A stretch of DNA of 64,000 nt from Trinickia fusca (GTDB taxonomy: Bacteria > Pseudomonadota > Gammaproteobacteria > Burkholderiales > Burkholderiaceae): positions 62,001 to 126,000 of the forward strand of contig NZ_RBZV01000001.1 of the NCBI RefSeq assembly GCF_003628145.1, written 5' to 3'. Within the stretch, counting starts at the first letter, position 1; each line of letters begins with the position of its first letter. Position numbers and translations under genes: made by a program. This document shows positions 54,163-63,417 of this stretch, one piece after another. Below the pieces are notes generated by a model. The model made no database searches. It was not told the origin of the DNA and saw only the letters and a program-made list of their open reading frames with translations.

Positions 54163-55338
54163 ATGGATCTCGATTTCTGGTGGCTGCTCGTTATTCCCCT
54201 GGCGTTCGCGCTCGGGTGGGCGGCGGCACGCTATGACCTGAAGACGCTGCTGTCAGAGAGCGCCAATTTGCCGCGGTCGTACTTCCGCGGCCTCAATTTC
54301 CTGTTGAACGAGCAGCCTGACCAGGCGATCGACGCGTTTATCGAGGTCGTCAAACTCGATCCCGACACGATCGAACTGCATTTCGCGCTCGGCAACCTGT
54401 TTCGCCGGCGCGGTGAGACGGACCGCGCGATTCGCATCCACCAGAATCTGCTCGGACGTCCCGATCTACCCGAGAACGAGCGCGATCACGCGCTGTTCGA
54501 ACTGGGGCAGGACTTCCTCAAGGCGGGCTTGCTCGACCGCGCCGAAGACGCGCTGATGAAGCTCGAGGCGGGCGAGTACGCGAGCGACGCGCAGCGTGCG
54601 CTGCTGACGATCTACGAGATCGAGAAGGATTGGATCAAGGCAATCGGTGCGGCGCGCCGGCTCGAGACGATGGGCACCGATTCGCTCGCGAAGGAGATCG
54701 CGCAGTTTCATTGCGAGCTTGCCCAGGAAGCGCTGCAACGCAAACAGACGGCCGAGGCCGCCGAGCAATTGAAGCTCGCGTTGCAAGCCAATGCTCAGAA
54801 CGTTCGGGCGACGATTTTGGCCGGCGACGTCGAGCAAGCGGCCGGCCATCACGCGCAAGCGATCGAGGCATGGTTGCGCGTGGAAGGTCAGAATCCCGCT
54901 TATCTGCCGCTCGTGGCCGAGAAGCTGATGAAGGGCTATGCGGCGCTCGGGCGTGCCGCCGACGGCGCCGCGCGGTTGACCGAATACGTCGAGCGCTATG
55001 GCTCCAACGATCTGCTCGAGCTGGCCTATCCGCACGTCGCCGAACTCTCCGGTGCCGAGGCCGCGCATGGGTTGGCCCGCGCGCAAATGCAGCGCGCACC
55101 GAATCTGGCCGGCATGACGCGGCTGATCGAAGCGCAGATGGCCACGGCCGAGGAGCCGCGGCGCACCGAGCTCGACCTCATGCGCACGCTGATCAAGCAG
55201 CGCACCAAAAATTTGCCACGATACACATGCCAGAATTGCGGCTTCAGGGCGCGCCTGTTTTATTGGCAGTGTCCTGGCTGCAGTGGCTGGGAGACTTATG
55301 CGCCACGCCGTGTCGAGGCGATGGCGGCGCAAAGTTGA
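54163..55338 (+). CDS. lapB: lipopolysaccharide assembly protein B
   Basis: 391 residues. N-terminal membrane anchor (DFWWLLVIPLAFALGWAAA), then about nine TPR-type repeats (from YFRGLNFLLNEQPDQAIDAF), and a C-terminal rubredoxin-like zinc/iron site CQNCGF...CPGCSGW. LapB (YciM) recruits LpxC to FtsH for degradation and so sets LPS amount. The repeats, anchor and metal site are complete. Confidence 0.95.
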   Translation: MDLDFWWLLVIPLAFALGWAAARYDLKTLLSESANLPRSYFRGLNFLLNEQPDQAIDAFIEVVKLDPDTIELHFALGNLFRRRGETDRAIRIHQNLLGRPDLPENERDHALFELGQDFLKAGLLDRAEDALMKLEAGEYASDAQRALLTIYEIEKDWIKAIGAARRLETMGTDSLAKEIAQFHCELAQEALQRKQTAEAAEQLKLALQANAQNVRATILAGDVEQAAGHHAQAIEAWLRVEGQNPAYLPLVAEKLMKGYAALGRAADGAARLTEYVERYGSNDLLELAYPHVAELSGAEAAHGLARAQMQRAPNLAGMTRLIEAQMATAEEPRRTELDLMRTLIKQRTKNLPRYTCQNCGFRARLFYWQCPGCSGWETYAPRRVEAMAAQS

Positions 55339-55489
55339 CCTCGACCGTGAGGCGCGTGGCAACGTGCGCCTCGCCCAATACGATTGACGCGGCGAGCAGG
55401 CCGCCGGCGCCGGAGCAGGGTGCCGGACGGTTCGGCCGCCACCGATTAGTGGCCGTCATGGATGGCCGGCATCAACCACCGGAACGCGT

Positions 55490-56896
55490 ATGAAAATCAC
55501 CATTATCGGCACGGGCTACGTCGGCCTTGTCACGGGTGCCTGCCTTGCCGAAATCGGCCATGACGTCTTTTGTCTCGATGTCGATCAGCGCAAGATCGAC
55601 ATCCTGAACAATGGCGGTGTGCCGATTCACGAACCGGGCTTGCAAGAGATGATCGCGCGCTTGCGCGCCCACGGCCGCATCACGTTCTCGACCGACGTGA
55701 AGGCGAGCGTCGAGCACGGCGAGATCCAGTTCATTGCCGTCGGTACGCCGCCTGACGAGGACGGCTCGGCCGATTTGCAGTACGTGCTCGAAGCGTCACG
55801 CAACATCGGCCGCTATATGAACGGCTTCAAGGTGATCGTCGACAAGTCGACGGTGCCGGTCGGCACGGCCGAGCGCGTGCGTGCCGTCGTCGCCGACGAA
55901 CTCGCGGCGCGCGGCTTCGGCAATAGCGCGCAGCACAGCTTCTCGGTCGTGTCGAACCCCGAATTCCTCAAGGAAGGCGCGGCTGTCGACGATTTCATGC
56001 GGCCGGACCGCATCGTGATCGGCAACGACGACGACGAAGCCGGGCTGCTGGCACGCGAGAAGATGAAGCGCCTTTACGCGCCGTTCAATCGCAATCACGA
56101 GCGTACGCTGTACATGGACGTGCGCTCGGCCGAATTCACGAAGTACGCGGCCAACGCGATGTTGGCCACGCGCATCTCGTTCATGAACGAGATGTCGAAT
56201 CTGGCCGACCGCGTCGGTGCCGATATCGAGGCCGTGCGTCGCGGCATCGGCTCCGATCCGCGTATCGGCTATCACTTTCTCTATGCGGGCGTCGGCTATG
56301 GCGGCTCGTGCTTCCCGAAGGACGTGCAGGCGCTCGTGCGCACGGCCAGCGAGAACGGTCATCGTCTGCGCATTCTCGAGGCCGTCGAGGACGTGAACCA
56401 CGAGCAGAAGGAAGTGCTCGTGCGCAAGATCGAGCGCTCGCTGGGCCAGGACCTGAGCGGGCGCACGTTCGCGGTCTGGGGCCTGTCGTTCAAGCCGAAT
56501 ACCGACGACATGCGCGAGGCGTCGAGCCGGCGCGTGATCGCGGCGCTGCTCGCACGCGGCGCGCACGTGCGCGCCTATGATCCGGTGGCGCTCGACGAAG
56601 CGCGACGCGTGCTTGCGCTCGATCTGAAAGAGACGCCCGATGCGCTCACTCGCGTGTCGTTCGTGACGACGCAGGAAGAGGCGCTGGCCGGTGCCGACGC
56701 GCTCGTGATCCTGACCGAGTGGAAGGAATTCAAGAGCCCCGACTTCGTGTCCATCAAGGCCGCGCTGAAATCGCCCGTCATCTTCGATGGCCGCAATCTC
56801 TACGAACCACAAGCGATGGCCGAACTGGGCATCGATTACTACGCGATCGGGCGTCCTCATGTCCAAATCGATTCCTCAGCCGATGAACGTGCCTGA
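55490..56896 (+). CDS. ugd: UDP-glucose 6-dehydrogenase
   Basis: 468 residues. NAD-dependent two-step oxidation of UDP-glucose to UDP-glucuronate, a precursor of capsule sugars and of 4-amino-arabinose that modifies lipid A. NAD motif [20 protein letters not shown], catalytic Cys in [14 protein letters not shown], and C-terminal [14 protein letters not shown] are present. Its last 38 bases overlap the hldA start, so the two are probably coupled. Confidence 0.96.
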   Translation: MKITIIGTGYVGLVTGACLAEIGHDVFCLDVDQRKIDILNNGGVPIHEPGLQEMIARLRAHGRITFSTDVKASVEHGEIQFIAVGTPPDEDGSADLQYVLEASRNIGRYMNGFKVIVDKSTVPVGTAERVRAVVADELAARGFGNSAQHSFSVVSNPEFLKEGAAVDDFMRPDRIVIGNDDDEAGLLAREKMKRLYAPFNRNHERTLYMDVRSAEFTKYAANAMLATRISFMNEMSNLADRVGADIEAVRRGIGSDPRIGYHFLYAGVGYGGSCFPKDVQALVRTASENGHRLRILEAVEDVNHEQKEVLVRKIERSLGQDLSGRTFAVWGLSFKPNTDDMREASSRRVIAALLARGAHVRAYDPVALDEARRVLALDLKETPDALTRVSFVTTQEEALAGADALVILTEWKEFKSPDFVSIKAALKSPVIFDGRNLYEPQAMAELGIDYYAIGRPHVQIDSSADERA

Positions 56897-57893
56897 CGCC
56901 GCCGTGGGTAGCGTGCTTCGCGGGCCGAGCGCCAATCCGGGCGCCGATGTGCCCGTGGTGCCGCGCGAGCGGCTGGCCGCCGCCCGTGTGCTCGTCGTCG
57001 GCGACGTCATGCTCGATCGCTACTGGTTCGGCGACGTCAACCGCATTTCGCCGGAAGCGCCGGTGCCCGTCGTGCACGTGCAGCGACAGGAAGACCGCCT
57101 CGGCGGCGCGGCCAACGTGGCGCGCAACGCGGCGGCGCTCGGCGCGCAGGCCGGCTTGCTATGCGTGGTCGGTGGCGACGAACCCGGTGAGCGCATCGTC
57201 GAACTGCTCCAGGACAGCGGCGTCGCGCAGCATCTCGAACGCGACCCCGAACTGCCGACGACGATCAAGCTGCGTGTGCTGTCGCGTCAGCAGCAGTTGC
57301 TGCGCGTCGATTTCGAGAAGACGCCCGCGCACGAGGTGCTGTTGGCCGGCCTCGCGCGTTTCGACGCGCTGCTGGCCGAACACGACGTGATCCTGATGTC
57401 GGACTACGCGAAGGGCGGCCTCACGCACGTCACGCGCATGATCGAGAAGGCGCGCGCCGCGGGCAAACCGGTGCTCGTCGATCCGAAAGGCGACGACTGG
57501 GAGCGCTATCGCGGTGCGACACTGATCACGCCGAATCGCGCCGAGCTGCGCGAAGTGGTGGGGCAGTGGAAATCCGAAGAAGACTTGTTCGCACGCGTGT
57601 CCGCGCTGCGTGCGTCGCTCGAAATCGATTCGCTGCTGCTCACGCGCTCGGAAGAGGGGATGACGCTGTTCACGGCCGACGGCGAAGCCCTGCACACGCC
57701 TGCGTTGGCGCGCGAAGTGTACGACGTATCGGGTGCCGGCGACACCGTCATCGCGACGCTCGCGGTCATGCTCGGCGCACGGCTCTCGCTCGTCGATGCG
57801 GTCGCGCTGGCGAACCGTGCCGCGGGCATCGTCGTCGGCAAGCTCGGCACGGCCACCGTCGACTATGACGAACTCTTTTCAGGCGTGCGCTGA
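56859..57893 (+). CDS. hldA: D-glycero-beta-D-manno-heptose-7-phosphate kinase
   Basis: 344 residues, PfkB-family sugar kinase making heptose 1,7-bisphosphate for LPS inner core. [13 protein letters not shown] starts the domain, and [17 protein letters not shown] holds the catalytic Asp and anion hole. There is no C-terminal adenylyltransferase domain, so this is the kinase-only HldA form, not the fused HldE of E. coli. Start at 56859 overlaps ugd; ATG 56883 is an alternative that removes eight residues. The first ~35 residues precede the conserved fold. Confidence 0.93.
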   Translation: MSKSIPQPMNVPDAAVGSVLRGPSANPGADVPVVPRERLAAARVLVVGDVMLDRYWFGDVNRISPEAPVPVVHVQRQEDRLGGAANVARNAAALGAQAGLLCVVGGDEPGERIVELLQDSGVAQHLERDPELPTTIKLRVLSRQQQLLRVDFEKTPAHEVLLAGLARFDALLAEHDVILMSDYAKGGLTHVTRMIEKARAAGKPVLVDPKGDDWERYRGATLITPNRAELREVVGQWKSEEDLFARVSALRASLEIDSLLLTRSEEGMTLFTADGEALHTPALAREVYDVSGAGDTVIATLAVMLGARLSLVDAVALANRAAGIVVGKLGTATVDYDELFSGVR

Positions 57894-57958
57894 AGCGGCC
57901 GGTACGGACACGCGGCCCTCGTCAAGCAGCCATCTTACATTCACCAGTTACCACGACC

Positions 57959-58951
57959 ATGACCATCATCGTCACCGGCGCGGCCGGTTTTATCGGCAGC
58001 AACATCGTCAAGGCACTCAACGACCGCGGTGAAGCACGCATCGTCGCCGTCGACAATCTGACGCGGGCCGACAAATTCAAGAACCTCGTCGATTGCGAGA
58101 TCGACGACTATCTCGACAAGACCGAGTTCGTCGAACGCTTTGCGCGCGGCGACTTCGGCAAGGTGCGCGCGGTGTTCCATGAAGGCGCCTGCTCGGACAC
58201 GATGGAAACCGACGGCCGCTACATGATGGACAACAACTTCCGCTACAGCCGTGCGGTGCTCGATGCGTGTCTCGCGCAAGGGACGCAGTTCCTGTACGCG
58301 TCGTCGGCGGCGATCTACGGTGGCTCGACGCGCTTCGTCGAGGACCGTGAAGTGGAAGCGCCGCTCAACGTGTACGGCTACTCGAAGTTCCTGTTCGACC
58401 AGTTGATTCGCCGCGTGCTGCCGACGGCCAAGAGCCAGATCGTCGGCTTCCGGTACTTCAACGTGTACGGGCCGCGCGAAGGCCATAAAGGTCGCATGGC
58501 CTCGGTCGCGTTCCATAACTTCAACCAGTTCCGCGCCGAGGGCAAGGTCAAGCTGTTCGGCGAATACAACGGCTATGCGGCAGGCGAGCAGACGCGCGAT
58601 TTCGTGTCGGTCGAAGACGTCGCGAAGGTGAATCTGTTCTTCTTCGATCATCCCGAGAAGTCGGGCATCTTCAATCTCGGCACAGGTCGTGCGCAGCCGT
58701 TCAACGACATCGCCTCGAGCGTCGTCAACACGCTGCGCGCGCTCGAGGGGCAAGCGCCGCTGTCGTTGGCCGAGCTCGTACAGCGCGGGCTCATCGAGTA
58801 TGTGCCGTTCCCCGATGCGCTGCGCGGCAAGTACCAGTGCTTCACGCAGGCCGACCCCACGCGCCTGCGCGCAGCCGGCTACGACGCGCCGTTCCTGACG
58901 GTGCAAGAGGGCGTCGATCGCTACGTGCGTTGGCTGTCCGGCCAGCTGTAA
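57959..58951 (+). CDS. hldD: ADP-glyceromanno-heptose 6-epimerase
   Basis: 330 residues, short-chain dehydrogenase superfamily. It inverts C6 of ADP-D-glycero-D-manno-heptose, the last step of the heptose pathway. NADP motif [13 protein letters not shown], Ser in [10 protein letters not shown], and the YGYSK Tyr/Lys pair are intact, and [13 protein letters not shown] is typical. It completes the ugd-hldA-hldD sugar-nucleotide cluster. Confidence 0.97.
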   Translation: MTIIVTGAAGFIGSNIVKALNDRGEARIVAVDNLTRADKFKNLVDCEIDDYLDKTEFVERFARGDFGKVRAVFHEGACSDTMETDGRYMMDNNFRYSRAVLDACLAQGTQFLYASSAAIYGGSTRFVEDREVEAPLNVYGYSKFLFDQLIRRVLPTAKSQIVGFRYFNVYGPREGHKGRMASVAFHNFNQFRAEGKVKLFGEYNGYAAGEQTRDFVSVEDVAKVNLFFFDHPEKSGIFNLGTGRAQPFNDIASSVVNTLRALEGQAPLSLAELVQRGLIEYVPFPDALRGKYQCFTQADPTRLRAAGYDAPFLTVQEGVDRYVRWLSGQL

Positions 58952-59024
58952 GCCACCAGCAGCGCTCCCTACACTGGGATCTCGCGGCCGGTGCTTGCCG
59001 GCCGCCATCTTCAACGGAGATCCC

Positions 59025-59372
59025 ATGCTCAAACGATTTCTCGCCGCGGCGGCGCTCGTTGCTGCCATCGGTCAGGCCTTTGCCGCCGTCGACGTCAATT
59101 CCGCCGATGAAGCCGCGCTGCGCGGCATCAAGGGTATCGGCCCCGCCAAAGCCAAAGCCATCGTCGACGAGCGCGGCGCGCACGGGCCATTCAAGGATGC
59201 AGCCGATCTCGGGCAGCGCGTCAAAGGTCTCGGTGGGCAGACCGTCGAGCGTCTGCAAGCCGAGGGGCTGGCGATCGGCGTGGTCGACGCGGTGCCCGCC
59301 GCACGAGCCACGCAAGCGCCTCGCACAACAGGTGCGCAGAAGAACCGCGCCACAGTGGCGGTAAAGCGTTGA
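59025..59372 (+). CDS. ComEA-like helix-hairpin-helix protein
   Basis: 115 residues from the ATG at 59025 (GGAG eight bases upstream). Signal peptide ends at QAFA. The mature part has the ComEA pattern VDVNSADEAALRGIKGIGPAKAKAIVDER, a double helix-hairpin-helix that binds DNA, then a short Thr/Arg-rich tail. In competence systems ComEA pulls DNA into the periplasm; no other competence gene is nearby. Confidence 0.92.
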   Translation: MLKRFLAAAALVAAIGQAFAAVDVNSADEAALRGIKGIGPAKAKAIVDERGAHGPFKDAADLGQRVKGLGGQTVERLQAEGLAIGVVDAVPAARATQAPRTTGAQKNRATVAVKR

Positions 59373-59464
59373 TCGGTGCGGCACGCGTACGGTGCGCGTG
59401 CCGCTCGAGCCGTCCATTTGCCTCGGATCCATGGCTCCTTCAGCCGTCAGTTCAATGACGGCTT

Positions 59465-59490
59465 CCCGCGGTTCCTGCCGCGGGTTTTTT
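59465..59490 (+). terminator. terminator after the ComEA-like gene
   Basis: CCCGCGG-TTCCTG-CCGCGGG followed by TTTTTT, about 92 bases past the stop. Clear intrinsic terminator separating this gene from cysM. Confidence 0.93.
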
Positions 59491-59542
59491 GCATGCGCGG
59501 CGCCCGGCGAGGGCGGTTTCGGCGCGCAATCATGCGGTGTTT

Positions 59543-59548
59543 TACAAT
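59543..59548 (+). promoter_or_regulatory. candidate -10 element of cysM
   Basis: TACAAT, 51 bases ahead of cysM and just downstream of the terminator. No good -35 is visible. Confidence 0.35.
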
Positions 59549-59599
59549 CGTGCCAATCCTGTCACCGTTCACGCATAAAGCGCGCAAGGCGCAACGTCC

Positions 59600-60502
59600 A
59601 TGTCCTATAAGACCATCGAAGATACGATCGGCAATACTCCGCTCGTGCAGCTCGTCCGTGTGCCGGACGACGAAATCCGCAGCCGCAACAACGTGATCCT
59701 CGCCAAGCTCGAAGGCAACAATCCGGCCGGCTCCGTGAAAGACCGCCCGGCGTTGTCGATGATCAGGAAGGCCGAAGCGCGCGGACGCATCAAGCCCGGC
59801 GATACGCTGATCGAGGCGACGAGCGGCAACACCGGTATCGCGCTTGCGATGGCCGCGGCGGTTCGCGGCTACAAGATGATCCTGATCATGCCCGAGGATC
59901 TGTCGGTCGAACGCCGGCAGAGCATGGCCGCCTACGGCGCAGAGATTCTGCTGACGCCCGTGAAGGGCGGCATGGAGTACGCGCGCGATCTGGCCGATCA
60001 AATGCAGCGCGAGGGCAAGGGCGTCATCCTCGATCAATTCGCGAACCTCGACAATCCGCTGGCGCACTACGAGGGCACGGGCCCCGAGATCTGGCGCGAC
60101 ACGGAAGGGCGCATCACGCACTTCGTCTCGTCGATGGGCACGACGGGCACGATCATGGGCGTGTCGCAGTATCTGAAGGAGCAGTCGAGCTCGATCGAGA
60201 TCATCGGCGCGCAGCCCGAGGAAGGTTCGCGCATTCCCGGTATCCGTAAGTGGCCCGAGGCTTATCTGCCGAAGATCTTCGACCGCTCGCGCGTGGACCG
60301 CACCGAGAACGTCTCGCAGGCGGCAGCGGAGGCGATGGCGCGACGCCTCGCCTCCGTCGAAGGCATCTTCTGCGGCATCTCGTCGGGCGGGGCCTGCGAG
60401 GTCGCGCTGCGCGTCGCACGGCAGGTCGAGAATGCGACGATCGTGTTCATCGTCTGCGATCGTGGTGACCGCTATCTGTCGACGGGCGTCTTCCCGGCCT
60501 GA
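59600..60502 (+). CDS. cysM: cysteine synthase B (O-acetylserine sulfhydrylase)
   Basis: 300 residues. PLP enzyme that joins O-acetylserine with sulfide or thiosulfate. PLP lysine in NPAGSVKDRPALSM, phosphate loop EATSGNTGIALAMA, and the CysM-type NPLAHYEGTGPEIWRDT are visible. The C-terminal DRGDRYLSTGVF is intact. Single gene with its own terminator upstream and a hairpin downstream. Confidence 0.97.
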   Translation: MSYKTIEDTIGNTPLVQLVRVPDDEIRSRNNVILAKLEGNNPAGSVKDRPALSMIRKAEARGRIKPGDTLIEATSGNTGIALAMAAAVRGYKMILIMPEDLSVERRQSMAAYGAEILLTPVKGGMEYARDLADQMQREGKGVILDQFANLDNPLAHYEGTGPEIWRDTEGRITHFVSSMGTTGTIMGVSQYLKEQSSSIEIIGAQPEEGSRIPGIRKWPEAYLPKIFDRSRVDRTENVSQAAAEAMARRLASVEGIFCGISSGGACEVALRVARQVENATIVFIVCDRGDRYLSTGVFPA

Positions 60503-60522
60503 CCTTTCTGTTTTCCGTTCGT

Positions 60523-60549
60523 CGCGTGCTGCCAAAAACGCAGCACGCG
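60523..60549 (+). terminator. hairpin after cysM
   Basis: CGCGTGCTGC-CAAAAA-type loop-GCAGCACGCG, 20 bases past the cysM stop. Strong stem but no T-tract; it may protect the transcript end or terminate weakly. Confidence 0.5.
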
Positions 60550-60579
60550 GCGGGCGATTCCGCCAACCTACTGGAAGTA

Positions 60580-60609
60580 ATAGGTACTCCTCTCCATTTC
60601 GCTACCTAT
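60580..60609. promoter_or_regulatory. inverted repeat ATAGGTA / TACCTAT upstream of the secreted-protein gene
   Basis: Perfect 7-base arms at 60580-60586 and 60603-60609, 16 bases apart, in an AT-richer patch about 70-95 bases before the start at 60677. It looks like a two-site operator, or in RNA a stem-loop. Confidence 0.4.
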
Positions 60610-60629
60610 AGTTGTCTCGGTTAGGGGCT

Positions 60630-60645
60630 GGGCCCTACAAGGCCC
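60630..60645 (+). repeat. leader hairpin GGGCC / GGCCC
   Basis: Five-pair stem with a 6-base loop (CTACAA), 32 bases ahead of the start at 60677. Confidence 0.35.
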
Positions 60646-60676
60646 GGCGCAATCTGTCGTTTCAACCGGAGGCACT

Positions 60677-61705
60677 ATGAGAGCTCAGCGTTTGGGGTCG
60701 TCGATGGCCGCCTTGGGCGGCTTTTTTATCTTCATCGTCTCGTTGTTCGGTGCGGCCATGGCCCACGCGGCCGATACCGCGAGCAGCACAGGCGGGCTGA
60801 CCGCCACAAGCTCGCCGACTATGGCGAAGCACGCGCCGGCTAACGTGCCGTTCGGCTATGTCGTCACGCCGTTCGGCTATTTCCATGCGTCGTGTGTGCG
60901 CACGATCGGCGAACGCAGCGTGCTGCAGGCCGACGGCAGCGTCAAGGAGGCTGACGGCAGTGTCACGCGCGCCTCGGCTTGCCGCTATCCGCACTACACG
61001 AAAGACGGTGTGCGGCTCGAGGGCAATGCGCTGCCGTCGCATCCGATGATGCAAAGCCGGTCCGCGAAGGCGCCGGACGTCAACGGCTGGCTCGAAGCGA
61101 GCTGGTATACCAACAGCGCGCCGTACGGCGGCATCAGCGCCAAGTGGCTGGTGCCATCGGGGCCGGCCACCAACGTGGGTCAGGTGCTCTATTTCTTCCC
61201 GGGCCTCGAGGATGCCGAAAACGTCCAGACGATCCTCCAACCGGTGCTCGGCTGGAATGGCTTCAACGATTCGGCTTGGACGATCGCGAGCTGGAACTGC
61301 TGCATGGGCGGCAATGCCGATCATAGCAACCCGGTCAGTGTGTCGACCGGCGACCAGATCGTCGGCGCGATCCGCGGCGATTGCGCGGCCGGCTCGGTAT
61401 GCTCGACGTGGGACATCGTCACGACCGACAACAACAACACGCAACGCACGCTGCTCAAGCAGTCGAGCAGCTATGGCCAAACCTTTGACTGGGTGATGGC
61501 GGGCGTCGTGGAGGTCTATGGCGTGAGCTCATGCGATCACTATCCAAGCAATGGCTTCGTCGACTTCACGGACGTCTTGGTGCAAGACGTCAACAAGCAG
61601 AACACGCAGGTGCCGTGGCAGTCGAGTGGTCTCATGCCGAGCGATGCGCCCGCGTGCAACTATGGCGTGAACGTCGCGCCAACGAGCGCGAGTCTGACGT
61701 TCTGA
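60677..61705 (+). CDS. secreted protein with distant eqolisin-like (glutamic peptidase) pattern
   Basis: 342 residues; GGAGG lies four bases ahead of the ATG. Signal peptide ends near residue 31 (MAHAAD). After a ~100-residue linker, residues ~137-305 look like a beta-sandwich: ASWYTNSAPYGGISAKWLVPSG, GQVLYFFPGLEDAENVQTIL, VSVSTGDQIVGAI and FDWVMAGVVEVYGV. The order and spacing recall A4/G1 glutamic peptidases (WTVP; Gln; SAGD; EW-x2-E), but the catalytic Gln and Glu cannot be assigned with certainty. Several Cys (C73, C102, C208, C209, C235, C242, C286, C327) suggest disulfides. Single gene with an operator-like repeat upstream. Not a named family to me. Confidence 0.7.
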   Translation: MRAQRLGSSMAALGGFFIFIVSLFGAAMAHAADTASSTGGLTATSSPTMAKHAPANVPFGYVVTPFGYFHASCVRTIGERSVLQADGSVKEADGSVTRASACRYPHYTKDGVRLEGNALPSHPMMQSRSAKAPDVNGWLEASWYTNSAPYGGISAKWLVPSGPATNVGQVLYFFPGLEDAENVQTILQPVLGWNGFNDSAWTIASWNCCMGGNADHSNPVSVSTGDQIVGAIRGDCAAGSVCSTWDIVTTDNNNTQRTLLKQSSSYGQTFDWVMAGVVEVYGVSSCDHYPSNGFVDFTDVLVQDVNKQNTQVPWQSSGLMPSDAPACNYGVNVAPTSASLTF

Positions 61706-61785
61706 TTCCGGTGTTGATCCGGTCTTGAAGCCTTCAAGCATGAGCGGCCCCGGCGCGGACATTGCGCGGGGGCCGCGGTGCGGGC

Positions 61786-63177
61786 TCAGTACGAAGCCGG
61801 TGCGGGAGCCGTAGCCGGGGCTGGTGCGAAAGCCGGAGCCGGCGCGGGTGTAGGTGCAGCCGCAGGCGCAGGCGCCGGGGCAGCGGCAGGAGCGGGCGCC
61901 ATCGCAGGGGCGGGCAGTACAGCCGGGGATGAGGAAGCGGGTGCGAGCACAGGTGCCGGCGCGCTGTTCGCGGCCGCGTTCGAGCCGGCTGTCACGACGT
62001 CGGCGCCCATGTGTGCCTTCACGCGTTCGCCGAGCTGATAGACCGCGAGCGCGTAGAAGAAGCTGCGGTTGTAGCGCGTGAGCACGTAGAAGTTTTGCAG
62101 GCCCAGCATGTACTCGGTCGGTTGTGCGGGCGTCGGCAGATCGACGACGGCGACGGGCGTGGCGGCTTCGGCCGTCGTGTCGAGGCCCGGCTCGTCGAGC
62201 GTCATGCCGGCCCGCAGCATTTGCTCGAGCGGCCAATGCGGTTCGGGCTGGCCGTCCGCGGCCGCTTGCGCGATGCCGATGCTGCCGGCGTCCCGTGCGA
62301 TTTTCCACACGACCGGGCGCCCCGTTTCCCAGCCGTTTTCCTTCAGATAGTTGGCGACGCTGCCAATGGCGTCGGCCGGGCTCTTGCGCAGATCGATGTG
62401 CTTGTTGCCCTCGTAGTCGACCGCGTACTTCATGATGCTGCTCGGCAGGAACTGCGGGATGCCGACCGCACCCGTGTACGAGCCGAGCACGCTGGTGGGA
62501 TCCAGCTGCGCGTCGCGCGTCCACACGAGATAGTCCTCGAGGTTCTTGCGGAACGTGATCTCGCGCTCGGCGCGATTGGGTGTGTTCGGGTAGTCGAACG
62601 CGAGCGTCGTCAGCGCATCGAGCACGCGGAAGTTGCCCATGTAGCGGCCGTAAATCGTCTCGACGCCGATGATGCCGACGATGACTTCGGGCGGCACGCC
62701 GAATTGTTCGTAAGCGCGCTGCAGCGTGGCCTGATTGTCATGCCAGAACTTCACGCCCGCGTTGATGCGCACCGGGTCGAGAAAGCGCGCTTGATAGACA
62801 TGCCAGTTCTTGATCGACGGCGTGGGAGCGGGCGTGACGAGCTTGACGACCGTCGCCGAGTAATTGACGCCCGCAAACATGGTGCGCAGCGCGGCGGGGT
62901 CGAAGTCGTAGCGGGCGGCCATGTCGTCGATGAACGCGTCGACATTGGGGTTGTTCGCATAGCGCTGCGGCACGATTTCTTCTTCGAAGGTCTGGCCGCT
63001 CGAAGGAGACGCCGAAGGGCTTTGTTGCGCGACGTGCAGGGTGGAGCGCTTGGCGGGCGCCTTCTGCGCCTGTGCAAGGCTCGGCCAGCTGGCGACGGCC
63101 AGACTCGAGCAGACGGCGGCGACGAGCACGGCAAGGCGCAGCGGCTTGGCTGCGGGTGAGGCGAGATTGACGGTCAT
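61786..63177 (-). CDS. mltB: membrane-bound lytic murein transglycosylase B
   Basis: 463 residues from the ATG at 63177. Signal peptide ends near ASWPSLAQAQ; no lipobox, so it is soluble or loosely attached in the periplasm. The family GH103-type SLT domain holds the catalytic Glu in VGIIGVETIYGRYMGNF, with GAVGIPQFLPSSIMKYAVD downstream. It cleaves glycan strands to 1,6-anhydromuropeptides, the substrates later trimmed by NagZ. The last ~58 residues (61786-61962) are nearly pure Ala/Pro with APAP repeats, probably disordered. Confidence 0.93.
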   Translation of the reverse strand: MTVNLASPAAKPLRLAVLVAAVCSSLAVASWPSLAQAQKAPAKRSTLHVAQQSPSASPSSGQTFEEEIVPQRYANNPNVDAFIDDMAARYDFDPAALRTMFAGVNYSATVVKLVTPAPTPSIKNWHVYQARFLDPVRINAGVKFWHDNQATLQRAYEQFGVPPEVIVGIIGVETIYGRYMGNFRVLDALTTLAFDYPNTPNRAEREITFRKNLEDYLVWTRDAQLDPTSVLGSYTGAVGIPQFLPSSIMKYAVDYEGNKHIDLRKSPADAIGSVANYLKENGWETGRPVVWKIARDAGSIGIAQAAADGQPEPHWPLEQMLRAGMTLDEPGLDTTAEAATPVAVVDLPTPAQPTEYMLGLQNFYVLTRYNRSFFYALAVYQLGERVKAHMGADVVTAGSNAAANSAPAPVLAPASSSPAVLPAPAMAPAPAAAPAPAPAAAPTPAPAPAFAPAPATAPAPASY

Positions 63178-63417
63178 GGCGAACGTAAAAAGACGGCGGA
63201 CGTGCCCTGCGCAAGCATGACACCAGGGTTCGGCGCAGTATAACGAAGGGGCGTCGGCCGCGAAACGGGGCCGTTGCTGGCAGGGGAGAAAAGAGACAGG
63301 AGGCGGCGTACGGGCATGGCTCGCGCGAGCAGCGCATGCGGCCTGTGGTAACGTGTCCCGATTTCGAGCCTGAGCCGATAACAAGGAGATGTGCCGCGTG
63401 GCGGCAAGCGAACGATC

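Noticed and set aside
61786-61965. Possible CRISPR-like or satellite repeat at the mltB 3' end
   Set aside because: It is an in-frame coding repeat for Ala/Pro with irregular units, with no spacers.
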